Under the pieces are notes generated by a model. That model searched no databases. It saw only the letters and a list, made by a program, of their open reading frames with translations, and was not told where the DNA came from. The translations under genes and the position numbers were made by a program. This document shows, piece after piece, positions 14,606 through 22,351 of a DNA stretch of 25,146 nucleotides (positions are counted from its first letter, which is position 1; each line of letters starts with the position of its first letter). Source of the DNA: STC-54 sp964504665. Its GTDB lineage: Bacteria; Patescibacteriota; Microgenomatia; Daviesbacterales; UBA10151. Where the stretch lies: positions 1 to 25,146 of the forward strand of contig CAZDEH010000011.1 of the NCBI GenBank assembly GCA_964504665.1, read 5' to 3'.

Positions 14606-16387
14606 ATGGAGAAAACAACGGTACATATTAAAGGTATGCATTGCAGGTCTTGTGAGATCCTGATTGAAGATGAACTGCTAAAGATTCCCGGAGTTGAAAA
14701 ATGTGTGGTTAGCCATACAAAAGGTACGGCTGAGATTTACCACAATAATGGGCTAGATGGAAATAGAGTTGATTTGGCTATAGGTGAAGTTGGTTATGAA
14801 GTTGGTAAAGAAGAGAAATCCTGGTTTTCAAAAAATCCTCATGATTACTTTGATCTATTAACAGCTGTAGGGATTTTGTTTTTTGTTTATTTATTACTAA
14901 AAAGCATAGGATTATTTGATTTAGTTGGCGGAACGTCAAATAATTTTTCCAGCTTACCAGTTGTACTGCTTATCGGATTGACAGCAGGATTTTCTACTTG
15001 TATGGCTTTGGTGGGTGGTTTAGTTTTAGGGGCATCAGCTAAATTTGCAGAAATTCATCCCAGCGCTACTCCGTTGCAAAAATTTAAGCCGCACGTATTT
15101 TTTAATATTGGCAGAATAGCTTCTTATATTTTCTTTGGGTGGATAATTGGTTTTGCCGGTTCTTTTTTTACTCTTTCACCGATAATTTTAGGTTTTTTGA
15201 CTATTATTGTTGGAGGAGTAATGTTTCTTTTAGGAGCACAACTTATTGATATCTCACCCAGGCTTCGCTCAGTAAACGTAACATTACCTAAATTTATTAG
15301 TCGTACACTTGGAATGAAGGAACATCATGAAAAAGAATATAGTCATAAAAACTCAATGGTGCTGGGGGCAATGACCTTCTTCTTACCTTGTGGTTTTACC
15401 CAAGCAATGCAACTTTATGCAATTAGTACTGGTGACCCTTTGCAAGGAGCTTTAACAATGGGAACTTTTGCTATAGGAACTGCACCCGGACTTTTAGGAA
15501 TTGGGGGGTTAACTTCGGTTGTAAAAGGTGCTTTTGCCAAGAGTTTCTTCAAATTTGCCGGAATTGTAGTAATAGCCTTGGCTGTGTTTAATATCTCTAA
15601 TGGGTATAACCTTAGTGGTTTGGCTTTTGCTTCACCTTTTAGTAGCAGTCCTTCTGCTAATTCCTCTGATCCCAACGTAACTTTAGAAAACGGGGTACAA
15701 ATTGTCAGGATGACGCAAAATGGTTCCGGTTATGATCCAAATACTTTCACAATTAAAAAAGGAATTCCTGTTAAATGGATAATAACTTCTGAAGATATTA
15801 ACACTTGTGCAAGCTCAATTGTTTCTTCTGCCTTAAGTATTCGGAAAAGCCTGGAACTTGGAGAAAATATTATTGAATTTACACCAACCGAGACAGGAGC
15901 TTTAAAGTTTAGTTGTTCAATGGGTATGTATCGTGGAACGTTCAATGTAGTAAATGATGATGGTAGTGGAGGGGGAGTTGCAACCCCTCCAACAGGCGGA
16001 GGGAGTTGTGGTAGTGGGGGAGGTTGTGGTGGCTGTGGAGGTAGTGGAGCAGCAGCAAAGAACCTCCAAGCTCTAGCTTTAACTACTCCAGCCCCTCCTA
16101 CAGAGCAAGGAGACGTACAGGTGATTAAGATGACCTATATTCAAAACACCGACATTCAACCTAATAAATTTTCGGTTAAGGCTGGAAAACCTGTTCGGAT
16201 GGAAATAGATGTCAAAGATGATGGGTATGGTTGCATGGGAAGTATTATGGTTCCCGGCTTGACCAAAAGACCAGAAATACTACAAAAAGGTACGCCTATT
16301 GTGTTTAACTTTACTCCAAGTAAGCCAGGAGAGTATCAGATTACCTGTGCTATGGGTATTCCCAGAGGAGTGATAACAGTCAACTGA
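14606..16387 (+). CDS. HMA - SafE/DsbD_2-like membrane - double cupredoxin fusion protein
   Basis: A 593-residue fusion. Residues 1-66: heavy-metal-associated domain, GMHCRSC with Cys13 and Cys16, cytosolic. Residues 82-330: six-helix membrane domain of the SafE/DsbD_2 type with STCMALVGGLVLG (Cys132) and LPCGFTQAMQLYA (Cys262). Residues 363-450 and 503-593: two cupredoxin-like domains, each ending CSMGMYRG (Cys437, Met439, Met441) or CAMGIPRG (Cys581, Met583), each with an earlier Cys (401, 543). They lack the His ligands of blue copper proteins. A Gly-rich linker between them holds three more cysteines (468, 474, 477). Copper could pass from the cytosolic HMA through or past the membrane to Cys/Met sites outside. 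The gene lies between dsbA and a small HMA gene. Confidence 0.92.
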   Translation: MEKTTVHIKGMHCRSCEILIEDELLKIPGVEKCVVSHTKGTAEIYHNNGLDGNRVDLAIGEVGYEVGKEEKSWFSKNPHDYFDLLTAVGILFFVYLLLKSIGLFDLVGGTSNNFSSLPVVLLIGLTAGFSTCMALVGGLVLGASAKFAEIHPSATPLQKFKPHVFFNIGRIASYIFFGWIIGFAGSFFTLSPIILGFLTIIVGGVMFLLGAQLIDISPRLRSVNVTLPKFISRTLGMKEHHEKEYSHKNSMVLGAMTFFLPCGFTQAMQLYAISTGDPLQGALTMGTFAIGTAPGLLGIGGLTSVVKGAFAKSFFKFAGIVVIALAVFNISNGYNLSGLAFASPFSSSPSANSSDPNVTLENGVQIVRMTQNGSGYDPNTFTIKKGIPVKWIITSEDINTCASSIVSSALSIRKSLELGENIIEFTPTETGALKFSCSMGMYRGTFNVVNDDGSGGGVATPPTGGGSCGSGGGCGGCGGSGAAAKNLQALALTTPAPPTEQGDVQVIKMTYIQNTDIQPNKFSVKAGKPVRMEIDVKDDGYGCMGSIMVPGLTKRPEILQKGTPIVFNFTPSKPGEYQITCAMGIPRGVITVN

Positions 16388-16388
16388 T

Positions 16389-16586
16389 ATGAACACAACA
16401 CTTAAAGTTTCAGGAATACATTGTGGGGCTTGTCAGAAAGTTATTGAGAAAAAATTGATGAAGATCGATGGAACATCAAAGGTAAATGTTGAACTTAGTG
16501 GCGAGGTAATAATCACAGCTAATCGTGCCATAAATATAGATGAAGTAAAAGTTGCCCTAGAAGGAACTGATTATCAAGTTAAATAG
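16389..16586 (+). CDS. Small HMA copper chaperone-like protein
   Basis: A 65-residue free HMA domain with the metal motif GIHCGAC (Cys12 and Cys15) and the usual beta-alpha-beta-beta-alpha-beta pattern. It starts one base after the stop of the fusion gene and ends just before the copA promoter motif. Such CopZ-like proteins carry Cu(I) to the ATPase and to HMA domains. There is no ribosome binding site, so translation probably relies on coupling with the upstream gene. Confidence 0.9.
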   Translation: MNTTLKVSGIHCGACQKVIEKKLMKIDGTSKVNVELSGEVIITANRAINIDEVKVALEGTDYQVK

Positions 16587-16587
16587 T

Positions 16588-16620
16588 CTTCATAATTTCT
16601 TAATGTTTCTAATGTATACT
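16588..16620 (+). promoter_or_regulatory. 17-bp motif and -10 box before copA
   Basis: CTTCATAATTTCTTAAT (16588-16604), 10 bases, TATACT (16615-16620), ATG at 16635 after 14 bases. It begins one base after the stop of the upstream HMA gene, so copA has its own promoter as well as possible read-through. Confidence 0.7.
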
Positions 16621-16634
16621 CAACCCATAACATT

Positions 16635-19600
16635 ATGAACAAACGAACCATTAATTTTACAGTTAAAGGAATGCACTGCGGTTCTTGTGAAATGTTAATC
16701 AAGGATGAACTGGAAGAGTTGTCAGGAGTGAATGATGCTGAGATTGATTTTAAGTCAGGTGAGGGATCAGTTCTGCTTGATTTAGCAATTAACAAACCTG
16801 AGGATATTGTTAAAGCTATTTCCAACGCAGGGTATCAAGCAACTTTAGAGCCTGCAGATTTTAAAGGTATCCCTAATGAAATTAAGATTACTCAAAAACC
16901 AATTGCAAATGGTAAACCGATTAAAGTGAATGTACAATCAATTACTACAGCTGCCGGAAAAGTTTTAGAAGGAACAGATGGAAAACTATATTTTGAAGGT
17001 AAGGTAGACAGTAAAAAAAAGACCGAATTTTCTATCCCAAAAGACAAAAAAGAAGAATCAAAAGATTTTATCGACAAGTTACTCAGATCAATAAATCTTT
17101 TTAGTGCCTTAGATATTGATAAAGGGGAGCAAAAAGTTCTTTTGTCGGAGACAGTAGCTTCTGAAAAAGTTAATTTATCACTTTCCGGTATGCACTGTAC
17201 TTCTTGTGCCGGAATCATTGAAAAAACTTTAAAGAAAGTTCCTGGGGTAAAAGAAGCTCATGTTAATTTTACTGCAGAAAAAGCTTCAGTTTTAGTTGAT
17301 TCTAGTCTTTCGTCAAAAGATGTTCTTCTTGAAGCAGTCAAGAGAGCTGGATATAAAGCAACTGTGTTAGATGAAGCGGACAGCGAGTTTGAATCCCGCA
17401 AACAGAAAGAGGAAATATCCTCCTTATTTAAGAAATTTACTGTTAGCTTTGTTTTGAGTTTGCCAATGATTTATTTTATGTTGTTAGACTTTTTTAAATT
17501 GCTCCCTGGCAGTGTATCCTTAGCTCCCTACATTGGCATTGTCTCATTAATACTCGCTACACCTGTTCAACTTATTATAGGTCGTGGTTTTTATAAAGGC
17601 GCGTGGTCAGCATTCCGGATGAAAACATTTAACATGGATAGCTTGATTGCGATCGGTACTTCTGTGGCTTTCTTTTACAGTTTATTTAATTTTGCTACTT
17701 ATTATCTTGCGAACAATTCTCTTTTAGGATTAAACAGCGCCAAAATACCCGATTTGTATTTTGAAACAGCAGCTTTTTTAATTACCTTTGTTATTTTGGG
17801 TAAATGGTTGGAAGCAAAAGCTAAAGGCAGAACTTCTGATGCTATAAAGAAATTGATGGGTCTTCAAGCTAAAACAGCTAGGATAATCTCGGATGGCTCG
17901 CCTCGCTTCGTGGTCGAAGCGGGGGAAACTTTAGATATCCCAATAGATCAAGTTGTAAAAGGTGATTTACTTATGGTTAGACCAGGAGAAAAAGTGCCTG
18001 TTGATGGAGTTATCGCCAGTGGCATTTCATCTTTGGATGAGTCGATGATCACAGGAGAAAGTATGCCGGTAGAGAAAAAAGAAGGAGACACTGTCATCGG
18101 GGGTACAATTAATAAAGTTGGAAGTTTTCAATTTACGGCGACCCGTGTTGGGTCAGAAACTACTCTTTCCCAAATAATCCGTTTGGTGGAAGATGCTCAA
18201 GGATCAAAAGCACCCATACAAGCTTTTGCTGACAGAATTTCTGCCTGGTTTGTGCCAGTTGTGATCAGTATTGCCGTACTTACCTTTATTATTTGGTTTT
18301 TTATTCTTGGCGCCTCCCTATCTTTTGCTTTAATGGCCTTTACCGCAGTTATCGTCATTGCCTGCCCTTGTGCTTTAGGTCTAGCTACTCCCACAGCTAT
18401 TATGGTTGGAACCGGTAAAGGAGCAGAGTATGGCATTTTAGTCAAAGGTGGAGAGCCACTTGAAAGTGCTTGTAAAATTAACACTATAGTTTTTGACAAA
18501 ACAGGAACCCTAACTAAAGGGAAACCAGAAGTAACTGATATTGAATCCTTAGGAAGTTTAGACGAAGATGAAATATTAGAAATTGTTGCAAGCATTGAAA
18601 AGCAGTCGGAACATCCATTAGCTGAAGCTATATATAACTATTCTCAAGAAGAGGGTATAAAACTTCAGGAAGTTGTTAATTTTAAAGCTATTCCGGGACA
18701 TGGAGTTCAGGCAGAGATTAATGGCAAGGTATATTACTTTGGTAACCGTAAGCTAATTTCAGAAATAGTTGGCATGTCTTTTGATAGAGTAAACCGCAAA
18801 ATGACCCGTCTCGAAGATCAGGGTATAACTGTCATGATACTCTCGACAAAAGAAGAAGTTTTGGGGCTTATCGGTGTCGCTGATACTGTCAAAGATACCT
18901 CTGCTATGGCTGTAGAACGCCTGCAGAAGATGGGTATTGAAGTGTGGATGATTACCGGTGATAACGAAAGAACAGCCGGGGCTATTGCAGAGCAAGTAGG
19001 AATTACGAATGTTTTAGCTGAAGTATTACCAGAAGATAAAGCTAATGAAGTACAAAAACTGCAAAGCCTTGGTAGAAAAGTAGCTATGGTTGGTGATGGA
19101 ATAAATGATGCTCCAGCCTTGGCTCAGGCTGATTTAGGCATTGCCATGGGTTCAGGCACAGATGTTGCTATGGAAACCGGGGGAATTGTCATTATTAAAA
19201 ATGATCTTCGGGATGTAGTCCACGCTATCTCCCTTTCCAAAGAGACAATGGGTAAAATTAAACAGAATATGTTTTTTGCCCTTTTTTATAATGTGATTGG
19301 TATTCCTGTGGCAGCTAGGGTATTTGCAGGTATTGGGTTGGTTCTAAAACCGGAACTGGCAGGACTTGCCATGGCTTTAAGTTCAATCTCTGTAGTTAGC
19401 AACTCACTCCTTTTACGGCGTTACCGCCCTGGTAAAACTAATTATCTTTCCATATTTGCCCCAGCTCTAATGATGGTTTTATTTACCTTTATCTTCTTTG
19501 AATTTGCCCGTTTTAGCTCCAATATGCCTATTACTCCAAATAAAATGGAAAATGCTAAAACTGTAGAAGCAAGCCAGACCAAAATTGAGTCTGTAAACAA

Positions 19601-19901
19601 AACCCCTAAATTATTTGCGCAAATTGATAGTTTGGATAATAAACTTATAAAAATCAAAGATGGCACACTAACTTTGGAAAATAATGAAATGATATTAGGT
19701 TATGAAGAAGCGATCGTAATGCAACAAGAAAAGCTATTTCAAAATACCGGTGATGTCATTAACAACTTTTTCGGAATAACTCAGATGAAGGTGGTAGGTG
19801 TCTTAGAACCTACAGGAACAATAATTGATAAATATCACATAATTACTGCAGAAACTTTTGAGGGAATTGATTCTAAAGGCAGTATTAAGGTTAGCTACTA
19901 A
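16635..19901 (+). CDS. copA: P1B-type copper-exporting ATPase with extra C-terminal domain
   Basis: Pumps Cu(I) out of the cytosol using ATP. It has 1088 residues, well over the 700-850 usual for bacterial CopA. HMA 1: GMHCGSC (Cys15, Cys18). An unfamiliar linker of about 110 residues (70-180) follows, then HMA 2: GMHCTSC (Cys188, Cys191). The ATPase core has the actuator TGES (473), the membrane CPC (Cys577, Cys579), DKTGT with phosphorylated Asp621, SEHPLAEAI, GDGINDAP (Asp821), and YN and MALSS in the last helices, all typical of Cu(I) pumps. After LLLRRY (926-930) an added helix (about 937-957) would place the last 130 residues outside the cell. That tail (GYEEAIVMQQEKLFQ..NNFFGITQMKVVGVLEPTGTI) is not recognised. 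A palindrome is read in frame in the actuator domain. Confidence 0.97.
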   Translation: MNKRTINFTVKGMHCGSCEMLIKDELEELSGVNDAEIDFKSGEGSVLLDLAINKPEDIVKAISNAGYQATLEPADFKGIPNEIKITQKPIANGKPIKVNVQSITTAAGKVLEGTDGKLYFEGKVDSKKKTEFSIPKDKKEESKDFIDKLLRSINLFSALDIDKGEQKVLLSETVASEKVNLSLSGMHCTSCAGIIEKTLKKVPGVKEAHVNFTAEKASVLVDSSLSSKDVLLEAVKRAGYKATVLDEADSEFESRKQKEEISSLFKKFTVSFVLSLPMIYFMLLDFFKLLPGSVSLAPYIGIVSLILATPVQLIIGRGFYKGAWSAFRMKTFNMDSLIAIGTSVAFFYSLFNFATYYLANNSLLGLNSAKIPDLYFETAAFLITFVILGKWLEAKAKGRTSDAIKKLMGLQAKTARIISDGSPRFVVEAGETLDIPIDQVVKGDLLMVRPGEKVPVDGVIASGISSLDESMITGESMPVEKKEGDTVIGGTINKVGSFQFTATRVGSETTLSQIIRLVEDAQGSKAPIQAFADRISAWFVPVVISIAVLTFIIWFFILGASLSFALMAFTAVIVIACPCALGLATPTAIMVGTGKGAEYGILVKGGEPLESACKINTIVFDKTGTLTKGKPEVTDIESLGSLDEDEILEIVASIEKQSEHPLAEAIYNYSQEEGIKLQEVVNFKAIPGHGVQAEINGKVYYFGNRKLISEIVGMSFDRVNRKMTRLEDQGITVMILSTKEEVLGLIGVADTVKDTSAMAVERLQKMGIEVWMITGDNERTAGAIAEQVGITNVLAEVLPEDKANEVQKLQSLGRKVAMVGDGINDAPALAQADLGIAMGSGTDVAMETGGIVIIKNDLRDVVHAISLSKETMGKIKQNMFFALFYNVIGIPVAARVFAGIGLVLKPELAGLAMALSSISVVSNSLLLRRYRPGKTNYLSIFAPALMMVLFTFIFFEFARFSSNMPITPNKMENAKTVEASQTKIESVNKTPKLFAQIDSLDNKLIKIKDGTLTLENNEMILGYEEAIVMQQEKLFQNTGDVINNFFGITQMKVVGVLEPTGTIIDKYHIITAETFEGIDSKGSIKVSY
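17900..17924. repeat. REP-like palindrome inside copA
   Basis: CGCTTCG (17904-17910), loop TGGT, CGAAGCG (17915-17921), extended outward by a G-U pair and two C-G pairs. It is G/C-rich in an A/T-rich gene and encodes part of SPRFVVEAGE, which looks like an insert between DG and TLDIPIDQV in the actuator domain where other copper ATPases go directly from xDG to the IPV..V.VGD block. Confidence 0.6.
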
Positions 19902-19936
19902 TTTTAACCTCCTTCATTATAAAATTAGCTTTTTTT
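19898..19936 (+). terminator. Probable intrinsic terminator after copA
   Basis: Inverted repeat CTAATTTTA (19898-19906) and TAAAATTAG (19920-19928), followed by a C and seven T (19930-19936). The stem is A/T-rich and so weak, but its position overlapping the stop codon and the T run fit a terminator separating copA from dsbB. Confidence 0.5.
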
Positions 19937-19948
19937 ATCCTGGAAAGG

Positions 19949-19954
19949 TATAAT
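19949..19954 (+). promoter_or_regulatory. -10 box of dsbB-dsbA
   Basis: TATAAT ends 8 bases before the dsbB ATG (19963), giving a nearly leaderless start. A CTTCAT occurs at 19912 but without the second half-site at the right spacing, so I do not count it as a regulator site. Confidence 0.5.
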
Positions 19955-19962
19955 TTCCAAGT

Positions 19963-20385
19963 ATGTTTTTAAAAAGTAAAAATTTAGTTTATCTTGCCTG
20001 GATTCAGGCTCTTATAGCTACACTCGGTAGTCTGTATTTTAGTGAAATCCGTCATTTTAATCCTTGTACTCTTTGCTGGTACCAAAGAATTTTAATGTAT
20101 CCTTTGGTAATAATTATTGCTGTAGGGATTTTGAGAAATGACAAAAAACTTTATCAGTATGTTTTACCTCTGAGCGCCCTAGGATCTTTGATTGCTTTTT
20201 ATCAGGTACTGCTCCAAAATAAATTTTTACCGGAAGCTATTGCTCCATGTGCTTTAGGGACATCGTGTTTAACAAAATATACTGGTTATTTTGGGTTTAT
20301 TACTATTCCAGTTATGTCTTTGGCTGCTTTTATTGTGATTACTGCATGTATGTTAGTTTTAAAAAATAATGACCTGAAAAAATGA
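19963..20385 (+). CDS. dsbB: DsbB-family disulfide bond formation protein
   Basis: Four-helix membrane protein (140 residues) that reoxidises DsbA and passes electrons to quinone. NPCTLCWYQRILMYPL holds the first cysteine pair (Cys35, Cys38) with the conserved WYQR, and APCALGTSC the second (Cys96, Cys102). It overlaps the following DsbA gene by 4 bases (ATGA), which indicates a functional pair. The presence of quinone in the organism cannot be judged from this window. It completes an oxidative branch beside the reductive CcdA branch upstream. Confidence 0.95.
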   Translation: MFLKSKNLVYLAWIQALIATLGSLYFSEIRHFNPCTLCWYQRILMYPLVIIIAVGILRNDKKLYQYVLPLSALGSLIAFYQVLLQNKFLPEAIAPCALGTSCLTKYTGYFGFITIPVMSLAAFIVITACMLVLKNNDLKK

Positions 20386-21038
20386 AATTAACAGGGGAAG
20401 CAAAAGTATTACTAGGTATTGGTATTTTAACCTTAATTATAATTATTGGGGCAGTCTTTTTGTTGGGAAAATCCAGTTCAACACCAGCAAACACTAATTC
20501 TATTCCAGCAGATGAGAAGCTGTTAGTCAGGAGTGATAGCTATTACACAGCCACAGAGTCAGCTAAAGTTACTATCGTGGAGTTTGGGGACTACCAGTGT
20601 CCAGCTTGTGCTGCAGTTCATACCCTGACTAATCAGGTATTAAAAGAGTATGCGGGAAAAGTTAACCTTGTTTTTCGCCATTTCCCTTTACCTCAACACA
20701 AAAATGCTTTGGTTGCATCAAAAGCAGCAGAAGCAGCAGGGGAACAAGGTAAATTTTGGCAGATGAACGATAAATTGTACGAGAGTCAGGATCAGTGGGC
20801 GGAGACCGAGAAACCGCTGGATATATTTACTGTTTATGCCAAAGAAATAGGTTTGGATATAGCTAAATTTCAAGTAGATGTAACTTCAAATAAATATCAA
20901 GATAAAATCACCAGAGATTTAAATGATGGATATAGCGTAAAAATTAACGCGACCCCGACCTTTTTTATCAATGGTCAAAAACTCGAAACGATTTCAGGTT
21001 ACAATGATTTCAAATCAAGAATTGACCCACTTCTTTGA
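20382..21038 (+). CDS. DsbA-like thiol-disulfide oxidoreductase (CPAC)
   Basis: Partner of the DsbB above. It has 218 residues: membrane anchor at about 9-28, short Ser/Thr/Pro stalk, then VTIVEFGDYQCPACAAVH with Cys73 and Cys76, RHFPLPQHKNA, and the cis-Pro loop ATPTFFING. The active site differs from the first DsbA (CPFC), so the two probably serve different roles; this one, co-translated with DsbB, is the likely general oxidant. The start ATG overlaps the dsbB stop. It ends 14 bases from the end of the convergent glycosidase gene. Confidence 0.94.
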   Translation: MKLTGEAKVLLGIGILTLIIIIGAVFLLGKSSSTPANTNSIPADEKLLVRSDSYYTATESAKVTIVEFGDYQCPACAAVHTLTNQVLKEYAGKVNLVFRHFPLPQHKNALVASKAAEAAGEQGKFWQMNDKLYESQDQWAETEKPLDIFTVYAKEIGLDIAKFQVDVTSNKYQDKITRDLNDGYSVKINATPTFFINGQKLETISGYNDFKSRIDPLL

Positions 21039-21052
21039 ATAGATTATAAGAA

Positions 21053-22228
21053 TTATCTTTTCACAAACAGCACGGCGTTGGGGATGTTTCGGCCCGGACC
21101 AACTTTATAACCCCCATACCACAAAGCACTTGATCCGCCCTGATCTAAGTTTAAAGCATTGGTTAATCCCAAAGCATGTATTACTTTAGCTGACTCTCCC
21201 ATAGAGGCACTATAAACATAACCCATGTAGACCATATTTCCTTTATCGCCAATAAAGCTTCGGGCACCCTTACCTCCAAATTTAGGTTCATTTGGCGCTT
21301 CGGTAAATGTAATATTACCACCACTCACAAGCAATGGAAAGTTAGCTATAACTCCATCTACTCCTGTGTCCCTTCCCCAATCTAAACTTCTTCCAAGAAA
21401 CCTGGCTGAACCAGCAGAAAAAACAGCTAAAGGAACAGTACTATACACATTATTATCGCTGTTAAAATAGTGCTTATTTTTATTCATCACTAAAGTGTCA
21501 AAAGAATCAGTTTTCCCAGCACAACTGGGATATGCAGCAGGGCAAAAATAGGAACCATTAATTCCAGCATATGCGCCAGTTCGGGAGATATAAGTTACCA
21601 ATGGTAAGGTTGGACAATCATTTGTACAATCAGAGTCTGATGCAGTATCAATAATTACTTTGGTTGAATTTAAGTCTGCCGCGATAATATCAACAGTGTA
21701 GTTTTGACCGTCAACACTAACTGTTTGCCTTGAGTATCCTGAGGTAGGAGCAGTATTACTTTGAGGAGCATTAACTGTAGGTGGTACTGAACTAATTACT
21801 GCTTTTGGTGTTGTTTTATCAATTTGAGTATTTAAATCAATAAGTTGTGCAGATGCAGAAGCATACTTCTTATCAGCCAATAACTTCACAATAGCAGCAT
21901 AAATTGGGTCAAGTTTGCTGGTATCTAATTTTTGAGCTTTTAAATCAGTAATTTTCTCATAAGCTAAAATAGAATTCTTATAATTACTATTAATATTTTT
22001 GATTTCTTCGTTCAAACTTTGGTTAATTTTATATTGGTCAGCATTTTTTAAAACTGATAGCTCACTCGCAGTATGAGCTATATTTCTTTGTAAATTCGAG
22101 TCTAAAACACCTTGGTCAGTAAAATTTTTATAATAGAATAAGGCTAAACCTGCGGAGATTAAAGTAATTATGAGTAACAACAAAGTCAATTTTTTACTGT
22201 CAACCAATTGCCTAATTTTATCTTTCAT
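21053..22228 (-). CDS. Phosphodiester glycosidase-family (NAGPA domain) membrane-anchored protein
   Basis: A 391-residue protein with a signal-anchor (about 14-33), a helical and probably coiled region (40-140), a Pro/Thr/Ser linker (142-165), then a NAGPA (formerly DUF2233) domain: YISRTGAYAGINGSYF near 213-228, the core VDGVIANFPLLVSGG near 290, ARSFIGDKG, and LGLTNALNLDQGGSSALWYGG near 350-370, ending RNIPNAVLFV. In mammals the domain removes N-acetylglucosamine from a phosphodiester; in bacteria it is often tied to wall or exopolysaccharide breakdown. The substrate here is unknown. Two disulfide-prone pairs (SDCTNDC, CPAAYPSC) fit an external protein made near a Dsb system. Confidence 0.88.
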   Translation of the reverse strand: MKDKIRQLVDSKKLTLLLLIITLISAGLALFYYKNFTDQGVLDSNLQRNIAHTASELSVLKNADQYKINQSLNEEIKNINSNYKNSILAYEKITDLKAQKLDTSKLDPIYAAIVKLLADKKYASASAQLIDLNTQIDKTTPKAVISSVPPTVNAPQSNTAPTSGYSRQTVSVDGQNYTVDIIAADLNSTKVIIDTASDSDCTNDCPTLPLVTYISRTGAYAGINGSYFCPAAYPSCAGKTDSFDTLVMNKNKHYFNSDNNVYSTVPLAVFSAGSARFLGRSLDWGRDTGVDGVIANFPLLVSGGNITFTEAPNEPKFGGKGARSFIGDKGNMVYMGYVYSASMGESAKVIHALGLTNALNLDQGGSSALWYGGYKVGPGRNIPNAVLFVKR

Positions 22229-22313
22229 TTATAAGTAGTTTATTAGAAAATAAGATTACCATCAAGAGACTATTGAAAACAATTTTGGTTATTTTAGACA
22301 GAATGAATCCTAA

Positions 22314-22342
22314 TTGACATTAACAGTTGTAATAGTTATTCT
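22314..22342 (+). promoter_or_regulatory. Sigma70-type promoter TTGACA-N17-TATTCT
   Basis: TTGACA at 22314-22319, 17 bases, TATTCT at 22337-22342, and the ATG of the next gene 9 bases later at 22352. The leader would be only a few bases. Confidence 0.65.
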
Positions 22343-22351
22343 GAACAAGAT

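Noticed and set aside
19912..19928. Possible fifth regulator site before dsbB (CTTCAT with A/T-rich sequence after it)
   Set aside because: The second half-site CTTAAT is missing, the gap to the -10 box is 20 bases instead of 10-11, and the bases are better explained by the copA terminator.
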